Positions 1 to 9,953 of a stretch of 64,000 bases of DNA are shown one piece after another. Position numbers and translations under genes: made by a program. A model generated the notes under the pieces. That model was not told where the DNA came from and did no database searches. It was given only the letters and a program-made list of their open reading frames with translations. The first letter of the stretch is position 1. Every line of letters starts with the position of its first letter. The DNA comes from Planctomycetota bacterium. GTDB lineage: Bacteria; Planctomycetota; Phycisphaerae; Phycisphaerales; SM1A02. The stretch is taken from contig VGYQ01000002.1 of NCBI GenBank assembly GCA_016872915.1, forward strand, positions 30,279-94,278, written 5' to 3'.

Positions 1-267
1 GCCGACAACGGATCTTCGCCACAACCGGCGCCCGAAGTGCCTGCGCCCGCCACAGCGCCTCAGGGCATGCCACCGCCCCTGACTCAGATTCAAGTCCAGA
101 GCATGTCGCGCCCCCAGGTCGTTGCCGCGCTTGCACGCACCATGGCCGCGCGGGCGCAACCAAACCTCGACCAAGCGACGCAGCAAAGGCTCCAGCGTGA
201 ATTGGAGATGCTCCGTGCCCGCCAAAGCGCACTCCCGCAGATAGATCAGGGTCGAAACCAGCAATGA
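1..267 (+). CDS. C-terminal fragment of a Pro/Ala/Gln-rich protein, truncated by the window edge; likely belongs to the secretin operon
   Basis: Open reading frame runs from position 1 in frame; its stop overlaps the ATG at 264 of the secretin ORF (ATGA). Confidence 0.5.
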   Translation, partial: ADNGSSPQPAPEVPAPATAPQGMPPPLTQIQVQSMSRPQVVAALARTMAARAQPNLDQATQQRLQRELEMLRARQSALPQIDQGRNQQ

Positions 268-3200
268 ATTGCCCTCAGTCGCGTTCCAATGGAGACACCA
301 TGACTCGTATCCACCAACCTCCTCATGCAACGGCTGATCGGTCGTCGACGCGGTGTCCGCGATCAGAGACTTTTGGTGGATGTCTCTGCATGATCGTTGT
401 CACCGCGCTTGCCTTTATCGGAAGCCAACCTGCTTTCGGGCAGACACCTCGGGGAGTGAGCCCAGCAACCCAGCCGAGCGCACCGCCACAGCCGGTCGAT
501 CCACCGCCGCCCGACATCGCGCCACCCCCAGCAGCGATTCCCATTGTCACGCCTGCGCCAACCGTTCCCGCTGGAGTATCTGGTGGAACGCCTAGTCAGC
601 GCACATTGAATGCCCGTACGGCAGTTCCCGCCCCTGCTCTTGCACCCGAGCCAGTTCCAGTTCCAGCAGCGATTCCTGGGCAGCAGCCGCTGGACCCCGC
701 TGCCGATGCAGGGCAGAACCCCGACTCTGACTTGCAGCAGCCCTCGCCCGGCGGCGACACCGCCACACAGTCCGGGATCATCGATCCTTGGGAGCCACCC
801 GCACGACAAGGGCGACGCGATCGGCGTCCCACCGATCCAGAGGAGCGATCGGTGTTCGCGGTGAATGGTCGATCGGTCAAGGATCTCATTCCTCTGATCG
901 TGTCATGGACGGGCAAACCGGTCATCCCAAAGGCTGACACGCTCGAGACCAAGAAGATCACCATCCTCAATGACAGACCCGTGACGCGCGTCGAAGCGCT
1001 CGAACTGATCTACCAAGCCCTGCGACTCAACGGCGTCGGGATCGTAGAGACTGACTCCCTCATCATGATCGATGATCTCGCGCAGGTGAACAAACTGCTG
1101 CCAAGCGTTGTGCTTGGACCAGAAGTCAATGTGCTCGAGCTTCTGGAAAACGGTCAGTATGTCATCAAGATCTTCCAGCTGAAGCACGCCCGCGCATCAT
1201 CGGTCGAACAGCTCATCTCCGCATCGAAACCTGACTACGCGCAAATCTCGACCGATGCGAGTTCCAACCAACTCGTTGTGGAGAGCGATGTGGGATACGC
1301 CAAGCGGGTCCAAGAAGTGATCCATCTTGTTGATGTGCCGCCATATGAAGACACGATCACTGAGACATTCCGCCTGAAGTTCGCTGATGCGACCGTCATT
1401 GCCGACGCCATCAATGTGGTGTTCGTGCCGAACAGCGCAGCGGGTGGCGGCGGTCGTGCCGCCCAGCCGCGACAGGGGAATCGGGCTGGGCAGAATCCGC
1501 AGCCGATCAATCCAGGAGGAGCGGCGGGTGGCGGTGATGCGCCCATACTGACCACGCAGGTTCTTGCCGCGACCAACTCGATCACTATTCGCACCACGCG
1601 CGAGATCATGGAGAACATCCGATCGATGGTCCTTGAGTGGTGGGATGTCGCACCCGACCGAGGTGGCAGCATCTTCAAGTCCTACGATTTGGCTTATACA
1701 GATCCACTGAAGGTGAAGGAATTGCTTGATGCGCTGCTCGGATCGGGCGGCGGCACAACACGCACGGGCGGGCAGCGGAACAACGCCCGAAACCTCGCTG
1801 TCCCCGGCGGTGGCGGAGGCGGCGACGCTGGTGGCGCGACTGCCGCGACGCAAGGAGTCTTCACGATCGAGGCGTACCCAGACTCCAACAGACTCGTGGT
1901 TGTCTCGAAGGCTCCCGACAACTTCGTATGGCTGGACGCGCTCCTTGCGAAGATCGACACCCCGCTTGAGGCAGGAATGCCAGAGAACATCCCTCTGAAA
2001 TATGCGAGCGCTGTGGATGTCGCACAACTCGTCAATATTCTGCTCGCCGAGAGTGGATCGGGTGGATCTCTTGAGGCACCCGCAGAGGGCTTGAACGCGG
2101 ACTTCACTTCAACGCAGGGCGGTGATGTCGGAACGACACCCGGGGTGACGGGTACGACCGGCGGTAGTTCGACCAGCACACCGCGCGAGATTGAGTTCCC
2201 CTGGCAGGGCGGTGGCGGAGCCCGCGGCGGGAATCAGGACCAGCAGTCAGAAGTCAGCGCACTCATCGGCAAGAGTCGTGTGGTGCCAGTCGCGGAACAG
2301 AACTCGCTCCTTGTCTTGGCGCCGCCAGAGATCAAGGGCCAGATCAAGGACTTGATTACGAACCTCGATACGCCGGGGCGCCAAGTCATGATTGCAGCAA
2401 TTCTTGCTGAAGTGCAACTTGGCGATCAGTTTGCCATGGGAATCCAGTTTGGTCCCGCCGGATCGATTTCGCCCTTGAACCCGAACAACGCAGTGGTCAT
2501 CGGGGCTACGGGGGAAGGTGAACGGCTGAGCTTCACAGGCGCCAAAGACAACATCTTTCCTTCGGTCTTGAACGTCTCAAACTTCAACTTCGGTGTGAAT
2601 GCCACCGTCATCCTTCAGGCGTTGCAGCGCGACACATCCGTACGAATTCTTCAGCAGCCGCGCGTGTTCACCACGGAAAACGAAGAGGCTGTCTTCTTCA
2701 CAGGACAGGATGTCCCCTTCCTGACTGGACAAACGACGGGTGGAGCGACCGGTGGCGGCACCACAAGCAGCTACGACCAGATCTCCGTTGGAATCGGGGT
2801 CAATGTGCGACCTCGTGTTACGCAGGATCGAAACGTCGCCATGGAGATCAACATCCTGCTATCCAGCATCAACACCACAAGTTCCCTGAACGTGGGTGGC
2901 AGCAACAACCCAGTGATTGACCGAAGGCAGACGCAGACTCGTGTCACTGTCAAGGACAAGCAGACCATCGTGCTCAGCGGGGTTCGACGAGAATCGGAGA
3001 ACTTTGAAAAGAATGGATTCCCCGTCTTGGGACAGATTCCCATTCTCGACATCTTCTTCAGCAACCAGGATGACCAAAAAACCGTCGCTGAACTGCTCGT
3101 CTTCATTACGCCGACGGTGGTCATCAATCCTGATGAGAACGACGGCAACTTCAACGCGGACGATCGAGAGCGGCTCGAGGTCTTCAGCAAGCCACTGAAT

Positions 3201-3308
3201 GCCACAACCGAGGGGCTGGTGGAGCGAAACAGCCTGAATCTGCCTGAGAAAAGCGGCGAGCAGCCTGTTGATCCGATCGCGCCAATCGATCCGGCGAAGG
3301 GACCGTAA
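264..3308 (+). CDS. Type II secretion/type IV pilus-type secretin (GspD-like) with Pro-rich N-terminus and Gly-rich insertions
   Basis: Repeated N-domain motifs (VFAVNGRSVKDLIPLIVSWTGKPV; YVIKIFQLKHARASSVEQLI) and secretin core (VMIAAILAEVQLGDQFAMGIQFG ... RILQQPRVFTTENEEAVFFTGQDVPF ... FPVLGQIPILDIFFSNQ ... ELLVFITPTVV). Start could instead be ATG at 300. Confidence 0.93.
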   Translation: MNCPQSRSNGDTMTRIHQPPHATADRSSTRCPRSETFGGCLCMIVVTALAFIGSQPAFGQTPRGVSPATQPSAPPQPVDPPPPDIAPPPAAIPIVTPAPTVPAGVSGGTPSQRTLNARTAVPAPALAPEPVPVPAAIPGQQPLDPAADAGQNPDSDLQQPSPGGDTATQSGIIDPWEPPARQGRRDRRPTDPEERSVFAVNGRSVKDLIPLIVSWTGKPVIPKADTLETKKITILNDRPVTRVEALELIYQALRLNGVGIVETDSLIMIDDLAQVNKLLPSVVLGPEVNVLELLENGQYVIKIFQLKHARASSVEQLISASKPDYAQISTDASSNQLVVESDVGYAKRVQEVIHLVDVPPYEDTITETFRLKFADATVIADAINVVFVPNSAAGGGGRAAQPRQGNRAGQNPQPINPGGAAGGGDAPILTTQVLAATNSITIRTTREIMENIRSMVLEWWDVAPDRGGSIFKSYDLAYTDPLKVKELLDALLGSGGGTTRTGGQRNNARNLAVPGGGGGGDAGGATAATQGVFTIEAYPDSNRLVVVSKAPDNFVWLDALLAKIDTPLEAGMPENIPLKYASAVDVAQLVNILLAESGSGGSLEAPAEGLNADFTSTQGGDVGTTPGVTGTTGGSSTSTPREIEFPWQGGGGARGGNQDQQSEVSALIGKSRVVPVAEQNSLLVLAPPEIKGQIKDLITNLDTPGRQVMIAAILAEVQLGDQFAMGIQFGPAGSISPLNPNNAVVIGATGEGERLSFTGAKDNIFPSVLNVSNFNFGVNATVILQALQRDTSVRILQQPRVFTTENEEAVFFTGQDVPFLTGQTTGGATGGGTTSSYDQISVGIGVNVRPRVTQDRNVAMEINILLSSINTTSSLNVGGSNNPVIDRRQTQTRVTVKDKQTIVLSGVRRESENFEKNGFPVLGQIPILDIFFSNQDDQKTVAELLVFITPTVVINPDENDGNFNADDRERLEVFSKPLNATTEGLVERNSLNLPEKSGEQPVDPIAPIDPAKGP

Positions 3309-3311
3309 GCG

Positions 3312-4508
3312 GTGCACCGCACGGTGGTGCCCGCGCGATGTCGAGCGGTCGGATCTCTCGTGTTCGCATTCATGCCTGCCGTGCTCTTCGCTGCCGCATG
3401 CGGCGGTCCCCTTGGCGGCAGCAGGCCGCTTGTCGCAGCGGATGGAGAGGGTCCTCAGCGGACTGATGTTGGCACGAGAGAGCCTGCGCAGCTTGTGCTG
3501 GCGCGGCAATCCGCGGTGCGCTTTCGCCTTGTGCCACTGCAGACCTGTCCGAGCAACGGATTCACTCTGCCGATCGTGAGCCCCGACGGTGCGTACGCGG
3601 CCGTACAGTCGTTGGGCGCGGCGCGGTGGCAGACTCTGCTCGCCTCCTCGAACGAGCACGGTCTCGATGGTGGTCGTATCACCATGCATGATCTCACGAA
3701 GGGAACTTCTGCCGTGGTGCCTGGGGGCGAAGTGCTGCTCGGTCGTTCTGCCGATACACGGGGATGTCTGATCGAGTCACCGCGCCCTGATGGCTCACGC
3801 TGGATCGGTCTCGCGCCGTGGGATGGTTCGGAGCCGCAGTGGTTGGTGCAGGACGAGCAGGTGAACGCCTTCGCATCGATCGGGCCGAAGGATCGGCTCG
3901 TGTGGTGCCGCCGAGCGCGCGAAGGCAACCAGTTTGATTTGGTGGTTCGGCACGCCGATGGCGAACAGGTGATCCCCGCACCAGAGGACGGCAATTGGCT
4001 CGCGCCACAGTTCACGGGCGACGGGCGCTCTCTCGTGGTCTTGCGACTTCGCGATGGAGTCCTGAGCGCATGCTGCTTCGCCGTTGGTGACCGCGCCGCG
4101 GATCACCCTGAACGCGTGCTCGACCTGTCCTGGCGCGCGACGGCACCGATGGCGTACCAGACGGTCGTCCCGCAGCGGATGGAACTGCTGGGTGGTGCGC
4201 AGTGGGCATTCTTTCATCCGCGCTTTCGCCGTGTTGGGCTGTGGGATGTCCAAAGCGGTCAGTCCAAGCTGTTTGGGACTGGCAGCGCGTCGATTGTCCA
4301 ACTTGACGCGGAGCGGTTCCTGGTGGCAACCACCGATGGACTCGACATTGATTCTCTCACGATGGGCGATGCTCGCAGTGATGCGTCGCGACTGCTCGAT
4401 GGTGTCTGGGTTCCGCTCCTGCGCCTTGCAGACGATCGCGCAGTCATCGCTCGCATGCGTGGAACGCAAGTCGACATCGCCCGCCTCGACTTGCTGCCAC
4501 CAAACTGA
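3312..4508 (+). CDS. Hypothetical protein, possibly beta-propeller/TolB-like, exported
   Basis: 398-aa ORF 3 nt after the secretin stop; hydrophobic N-terminus; TolB-like phrases (LPIVSPDGAYAAVQSL). Confidence 0.65.
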   Translation: MHRTVVPARCRAVGSLVFAFMPAVLFAAACGGPLGGSRPLVAADGEGPQRTDVGTREPAQLVLARQSAVRFRLVPLQTCPSNGFTLPIVSPDGAYAAVQSLGAARWQTLLASSNEHGLDGGRITMHDLTKGTSAVVPGGEVLLGRSADTRGCLIESPRPDGSRWIGLAPWDGSEPQWLVQDEQVNAFASIGPKDRLVWCRRAREGNQFDLVVRHADGEQVIPAPEDGNWLAPQFTGDGRSLVVLRLRDGVLSACCFAVGDRAADHPERVLDLSWRATAPMAYQTVVPQRMELLGGAQWAFFHPRFRRVGLWDVQSGQSKLFGTGSASIVQLDAERFLVATTDGLDIDSLTMGDARSDASRLLDGVWVPLLRLADDRAVIARMRGTQVDIARLDLLPPN

Positions 4509-4523
4509 CAGCAATCGGTTCTG

Positions 4524-4527
<4 letters not shown>
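4505..4527. terminator. Candidate bidirectional hairpin between convergent genes
   Basis: CTGACAG-caatcggtt-CTGTCAG; the stem contains the stop codons of both flanking genes. Confidence 0.4.
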
Positions 4528-5123
<596 letters not shown>

Positions 5124-5267
5124 CAGGTGCGGAAGCACCACCCGCCGAAAGCGATCCTTCGCGGGAAAAGAAACTGGAGAATCCAAAAGAGTTGGGGTCA
5201 TGATTGGGGCGCGTTGGAAGGACGCCGCGGGAATATCCCCGCCCGACCGCAACATGTCAACTGCCAC

Positions 5268-8200
5268 CTATGGCAGCGAAACGGCGACGGTCGATTGAGG
5301 GCCGCCCAGCAGCAGCCATCCATTGAGCGCACTTGCTCGGTCCAACTTTCCCTGAACGAAGTCCACCTGGTATGCAGCCCCAAGGAGTCGTGCACCCTCG
5401 CTCCACCCGAGCCGGTGCAGCAAGACCTGCGAGGTTCCGGGAGCGCCCATGCCGCGAGCCACTGCAGCACGCCCGAGTTGCTCCACCGCAAGCAAAGCCG
5501 AGGATTGAGCGACGACCCCATCCACCATGCGGTCTCCATGCAGGGCCGAGACTCCCCGCAGAGATCCATCGAGCGCAAACATGGCGACTCCCTCTGCACT
5601 CCACGTGATGACGAGATCGCCCGATCGCATCCAACGTCGAATCGATTCTCGTCCTCGCGCCGCTCCCGGCACCGAAAAGCGATCGGTCTGGAGACGTCCC
5701 GTGCTCCAATCCGTCGGAACAGTGCGATCCATCGTGTCTGTGGTGATGCATATGGGTCCAAGCACCTGACCCTCACCCGTGGCACGTACGCGGGAAGCGG
5801 TCGACTGCCACACGATTCCACTGAGCGGACCGAACGCATCCCACCGCCCAAGACCACGAATGGATCCGAACAGGACGACGCCAGGATTGACCGCACTCAC
5901 CCATCGGATCTGATCATCCACAAGTTCGCATTCCGCCAACCGCTTGCCGGTCGCTCGGTCATAAAGGAAGACCGATGACTTGGGGGAGTCGAGCGTAGGG
6001 ACGATGCCAGCGACAACGATCGCTGTCTCGGATGCATCAACCGCCAAAACTTCCGATAGACCTCCATCGCGCGCCCAAAGCAGTGTGCCATTCGACAGAC
6101 TGATGCTGCCCATCCACCCGTCGTACCGCGTGACGATCAGATCGCTTGTCCCTTGCATCACTCGATGCAGCCCGGCACCCGTCATTGGACGGTCGGGAGC
6201 CAGAAAGAGTTCAAGGTTCTCGATCGCCCATATCCCGGCACCGTCCCCGTCCACACGACGCAGCGAGCAGATGCCGCGGTCTGGCTGCTCGATGATGACT
6301 GCGCCTTTCCCCGAGGGAATCACGAACGTCGCCTCCGAACGCAGTTCGACACGCCAACGCTCGACCAGTGCGGGGCCCTCGACACAAACGAGTGTGCCTT
6401 CATCCTGAAGGAACGCCTGCCCATGGAGTGAACTCTGATCATGACCGATACCTGTCGGAACAAGCTTGCCCCGAAGCACGACCGCTTCCGGTGCGGCGCC
6501 GTTCGATGCAGTGACCGATGCGGACTCTGGCCGCGGCATCCCGTCGACGGTCCACCGTGCCCATTCCGGAACGTTGCGAAGTTCGGCAGACGCATCCCAA
6601 TGGCTCGGCATGATGCCGCAACATCGCACGCGGTCAACCGCTTGCGCTCGAGCGAGATGCAGATCTGCGGAAGCGAACACTTCCATCGCACCGCGCAGAG
6701 TTGTCAGCAGCGTCTCTTCTTGACCGCACACGATTGCTGCTTCCAAGGCACTCATGCAAGATGCAGCCGCGACAGCGGTGTCGCCCACACCGAGCTGAAG
6801 ACGTGCCGCCTCAAGCCAAGCACGCGCCGACCCCAGCGTCCCCGACTGCGCAGCGGCCCAGACGATCAGTTCATGGGTCGATCCTTTCGTCGGCATTGGC
6901 GTCGTCTCCCGAATCGGACCGCTTCGGCGAATCACCTCGCGCAAACGCGTGATGACCGCCTGCGAACTCGCGACCCTTCGAGTGCCATCTTCGCCATCTG
7001 CAACGACCATCGCACTCGACATCTCCGTCGATGTCAGCACTTGCCGCCATGCGGCGACCGCCGCATCGATCCGCCCCGACTGCTCAAGCCAGTCGCCCTG
7101 CGCGAGAATCACAAGCGCACGATCCGATGATCCACACGCAGATGCAGCCAACTGTGTGAAGAGAGCGTCCGAACCATCGCGCCCGAGTAGTCCGCTACGC
7201 GCCGCATCGATGAGAGCCCGGATGAGTTGCGAACGGCGTTCAGGTTGATCGCCTGCAGCCACTATTGCAGCGGTGGCAGACTGTGTCGCGAGCCGAAGGG
7301 CAACAACATCCTTGTTTCGGAGCGCGAACTCCACGAGTCCCAGAAGAACATCCGGATCCGCCGGGCGGCGCACGATGGAGTCCGTCAGGATGCTGCGTGC
7401 GCGCGCCGGATCCATCAGGACCTCAATGGACTGATTGCCCACGGCCGTCGCGATGCCGTCACGGATCGTGACGAGCGCCGGTCCGCGCACGGGCAGCGTC
7501 AAGAGGCGGGCGCCGTTGGTGCCGTCGATCAGTGCAGTGCCTTCGGCCAGCGGAACGACCAGCGCGGATCGATTATCGGGAAGCCATCCAACCTCGACAC
7601 GACCACGGATCGGCGACCGAGCGGTGGCCAACAACAGCGCGCCCTCATCACTCTCATCACGGAAGCGCCAAAGCGGTCGGCGGATATCGCTCACAGCGAC
7701 TGCGGTGACCGAGTCTCCAACCAGAAAGAGTGTGTTTCCTTGGGCATCTGCAAGCACATATCGCACCGTATCGAGAATGGTGCCGCGGCCAATTGGAACG
7801 CTATCGATTTCATCACCCGTCGCCGCATCGAGCATGAGAAGCCGCTGACCGCCGGGCGCAATCAGAGCGATTCCACGCGAAGTCAGTGTCGGCCCACCCA
7901 TCTCCCAGGGAGACACGTCGAGCAGCATGTCACGGATGGGAACGGGATCGCGCCGGACCCAACGCACGCGGCCATCCACTCCATCGAGACAAGCGACCGC
8001 ACCTGCGCCGCTCGAAACGAACACCGTGTTGCCCACAGCGGTGGGCGTTGTGTACGGACGTGCCACCGCGGCGCGGATACCGGGTGCAACACCAACGGGA
8101 GTGATCCAACGGATAAGGCCCGAGCGAAGGTCGATACCGATTGCCGATGAGACGGTCTCGAGGCGCGATGTGACCTTGCGCCCCATCAGTACCACCGTAT

Positions 8201-9404
8201 CTCCGGCAACCGTCGGAGCGCCCGAGAGAAATGTGTCATTGAGCCCATACGCGTTCGCGATTCGATCCAGTCCAAACTCCCACAGGCGCTGCCCGCTGGC
8301 TAGATCCACGCAGACCAATCGTCCACCACCCGAGCGCTCATTGCCAAGCGCATGACCCGAGAGTGTCAGCACACGATCGCCGACCACGGTCACGACCTGA
8401 AGGTCGCCTACCTGCGTGTCACTGCGCGGCGCATTTGCCGCACCAATGAACTGGTACCACCGAGGCTCCATCGAAAATGCGTCATAGGCGCGCAGCACGT
8501 ACCCCTCATTGACCAGCACCGTGGAACCCACAACCGTGGGCATCGACACAAGCAAGCGCCCACTGGAGAGTGAATCTGGAGCCGGATCGGACTGCATCCC
8601 ACTTTCCACAGCATCACGCAATCGTGCAGCGATCGAGTTCTCGAGCGGATCACTCCAGAGGCGGACAGCATTGTCCGCAACGGTGCCGAAGGGCCCTGCG
8701 ATCAGCGGACTGATCGGAGCACCCTCGGTTGGGGGAAAGGCCGCAATGATGGTCGACAACCGATCGCCCGCTGCGCGCCCCGCTGGAGTCCCGATCGACT
8801 GAGCCTCGGCCGCCCATTGCATCGCACGTTCACGTTCGCCCAGTCCTGCCGCTGCGAGCGCTCGGAGCGTCATCAGCAGCGTGCGATCGACGGATGCAAG
8901 ATCCGGATGGTTCGCCACAGATTGCAGGAACGCCTGTGCCTGCGCAAAGCTGGCCGTGTCGACAGCATCCTGTGCGAGCCGTATCGCGGCGGCAAGACCT
9001 GCCGGCGTCCAGAGCCGAGTGTCATAGACAGTCCGAACGAGCCCCGCATCCAGTTGGCGCTGTGCATCGCTCGACTGCGCCGCGCGAAAACTCGCCAAGA
9101 CCCGTGGCTCTGCCAAGAGAAACGACTCGCATCGAGCCCGTGCGTCGCAAAACTGATCTGTCTTTCCGGTGACATGGACCAGGCGCCTTCCAAACTCATC
9201 GAGGACGCGCGCAATGAGCCGTGCCGACTCAGCCGGGTTGCCTTCCGCTTGATCCTGCGCCTGTTCGAGCATCTGCTCAGCCGTCGGCGAGTCATCGACG
9301 ACCACAACCGCAAACTCCTGCGCGTGGAGGGGAGCGCACACGATCATGGCGGCGATCATGCCGAGAATTCGCAGCCAAAAATGCGCCTGCATCTCCTGTC
9401 GCAT
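5268..9404 (-). CDS. Large exported PQQ-binding-like/BamB-type beta-propeller protein with TPR-like central region
   Basis: Signal-like N-terminus MRQEMQAHFWLRILGMIAAMIVCAPLHAQ; repeats such as CVDLASGQRLWEFGLDR, GIDLRSGLIRWITPVG, CLDGVDGRVRWVRRDP, SISLSNGTLLWARDGG. Start set at 9404 (9392 also possible). Confidence 0.8.
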   Translation of the reverse strand: MRQEMQAHFWLRILGMIAAMIVCAPLHAQEFAVVVVDDSPTAEQMLEQAQDQAEGNPAESARLIARVLDEFGRRLVHVTGKTDQFCDARARCESFLLAEPRVLASFRAAQSSDAQRQLDAGLVRTVYDTRLWTPAGLAAAIRLAQDAVDTASFAQAQAFLQSVANHPDLASVDRTLLMTLRALAAAGLGERERAMQWAAEAQSIGTPAGRAAGDRLSTIIAAFPPTEGAPISPLIAGPFGTVADNAVRLWSDPLENSIAARLRDAVESGMQSDPAPDSLSSGRLLVSMPTVVGSTVLVNEGYVLRAYDAFSMEPRWYQFIGAANAPRSDTQVGDLQVVTVVGDRVLTLSGHALGNERSGGGRLVCVDLASGQRLWEFGLDRIANAYGLNDTFLSGAPTVAGDTVVLMGRKVTSRLETVSSAIGIDLRSGLIRWITPVGVAPGIRAAVARPYTTPTAVGNTVFVSSGAGAVACLDGVDGRVRWVRRDPVPIRDMLLDVSPWEMGGPTLTSRGIALIAPGGQRLLMLDAATGDEIDSVPIGRGTILDTVRYVLADAQGNTLFLVGDSVTAVAVSDIRRPLWRFRDESDEGALLLATARSPIRGRVEVGWLPDNRSALVVPLAEGTALIDGTNGARLLTLPVRGPALVTIRDGIATAVGNQSIEVLMDPARARSILTDSIVRRPADPDVLLGLVEFALRNKDVVALRLATQSATAAIVAAGDQPERRSQLIRALIDAARSGLLGRDGSDALFTQLAASACGSSDRALVILAQGDWLEQSGRIDAAVAAWRQVLTSTEMSSAMVVADGEDGTRRVASSQAVITRLREVIRRSGPIRETTPMPTKGSTHELIVWAAAQSGTLGSARAWLEAARLQLGVGDTAVAAASCMSALEAAIVCGQEETLLTTLRGAMEVFASADLHLARAQAVDRVRCCGIMPSHWDASAELRNVPEWARWTVDGMPRPESASVTASNGAAPEAVVLRGKLVPTGIGHDQSSLHGQAFLQDEGTLVCVEGPALVERWRVELRSEATFVIPSGKGAVIIEQPDRGICSLRRVDGDGAGIWAIENLELFLAPDRPMTGAGLHRVMQGTSDLIVTRYDGWMGSISLSNGTLLWARDGGLSEVLAVDASETAIVVAGIVPTLDSPKSSVFLYDRATGKRLAECELVDDQIRWVSAVNPGVVLFGSIRGLGRWDAFGPLSGIVWQSTASRVRATGEGQVLGPICITTDTMDRTVPTDWSTGRLQTDRFSVPGAARGRESIRRWMRSGDLVITWSAEGVAMFALDGSLRGVSALHGDRMVDGVVAQSSALLAVEQLGRAAVARGMGAPGTSQVLLHRLGWSEGARLLGAAYQVDFVQGKLDRASALNGWLLLGGPQSTVAVSLP

Positions 9405-9446
9405 CACAACATCGTAGGGGGCCAGGCAGCGCGTAGATTGACGGTC

Positions 9447-9953
9447 ATGCGCGCCTTCGTCTGTGCCCTGCTTGCCGTGCCCATGGTGGCTGGCTGCACC
9501 GCATCTCCGGAAGTGCGTGTGTTGGCACTGGATCGCGTTTCCACAGGGACAAATGCGGATGAGTTCTCGATGCGAATCGAGTTGCGCAATCCCAACACAA
9601 TTCCACTGGTCCTCGACCGCTGGAACTACTCCGTATCGACCCCGGCAGGATCGTGGAGCACAGAGTGGATCGCTACGCGCACGCTGCCGGCGCGTTCTAT
9701 CACGCTGGAACGCCTGCCAGTCGTCATTCCACATCCAGCAGCGGCAATTCAGCCTGCCGGCTCCAACACCCCATCGGCAACGGATGCGATTCCGTTGTCA
9801 TGGCGTGCGAACGGATCACTGAGCTACTTGTTGCCAGGGCAACTCGCAGAGACGCTCTTTGATCTCGGGATCAGCCGACCGGACGTCGGTTTTTCTGGCT
9901 CCGGGACTTCTTCGGCGCCTGGGCCAGAGGCTCCGGCAGTCGACCGACGGTGA
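9447..9953 (+). CDS. Putative lipoprotein with LEA14-like (water stress/hypersensitive response) domain
   Basis: MRAFVCALLAVPMVAGC lipobox; EFSMRIELRNPNTIPLVLDRWNYSVSTPAG pattern; 3' end overlaps ppk1 on the opposite strand. Confidence 0.65.
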   Translation: MRAFVCALLAVPMVAGCTASPEVRVLALDRVSTGTNADEFSMRIELRNPNTIPLVLDRWNYSVSTPAGSWSTEWIATRTLPARSITLERLPVVIPHPAAAIQPAGSNTPSATDAIPLSWRANGSLSYLLPGQLAETLFDLGISRPDVGFSGSGTSSAPGPEAPAVDRR

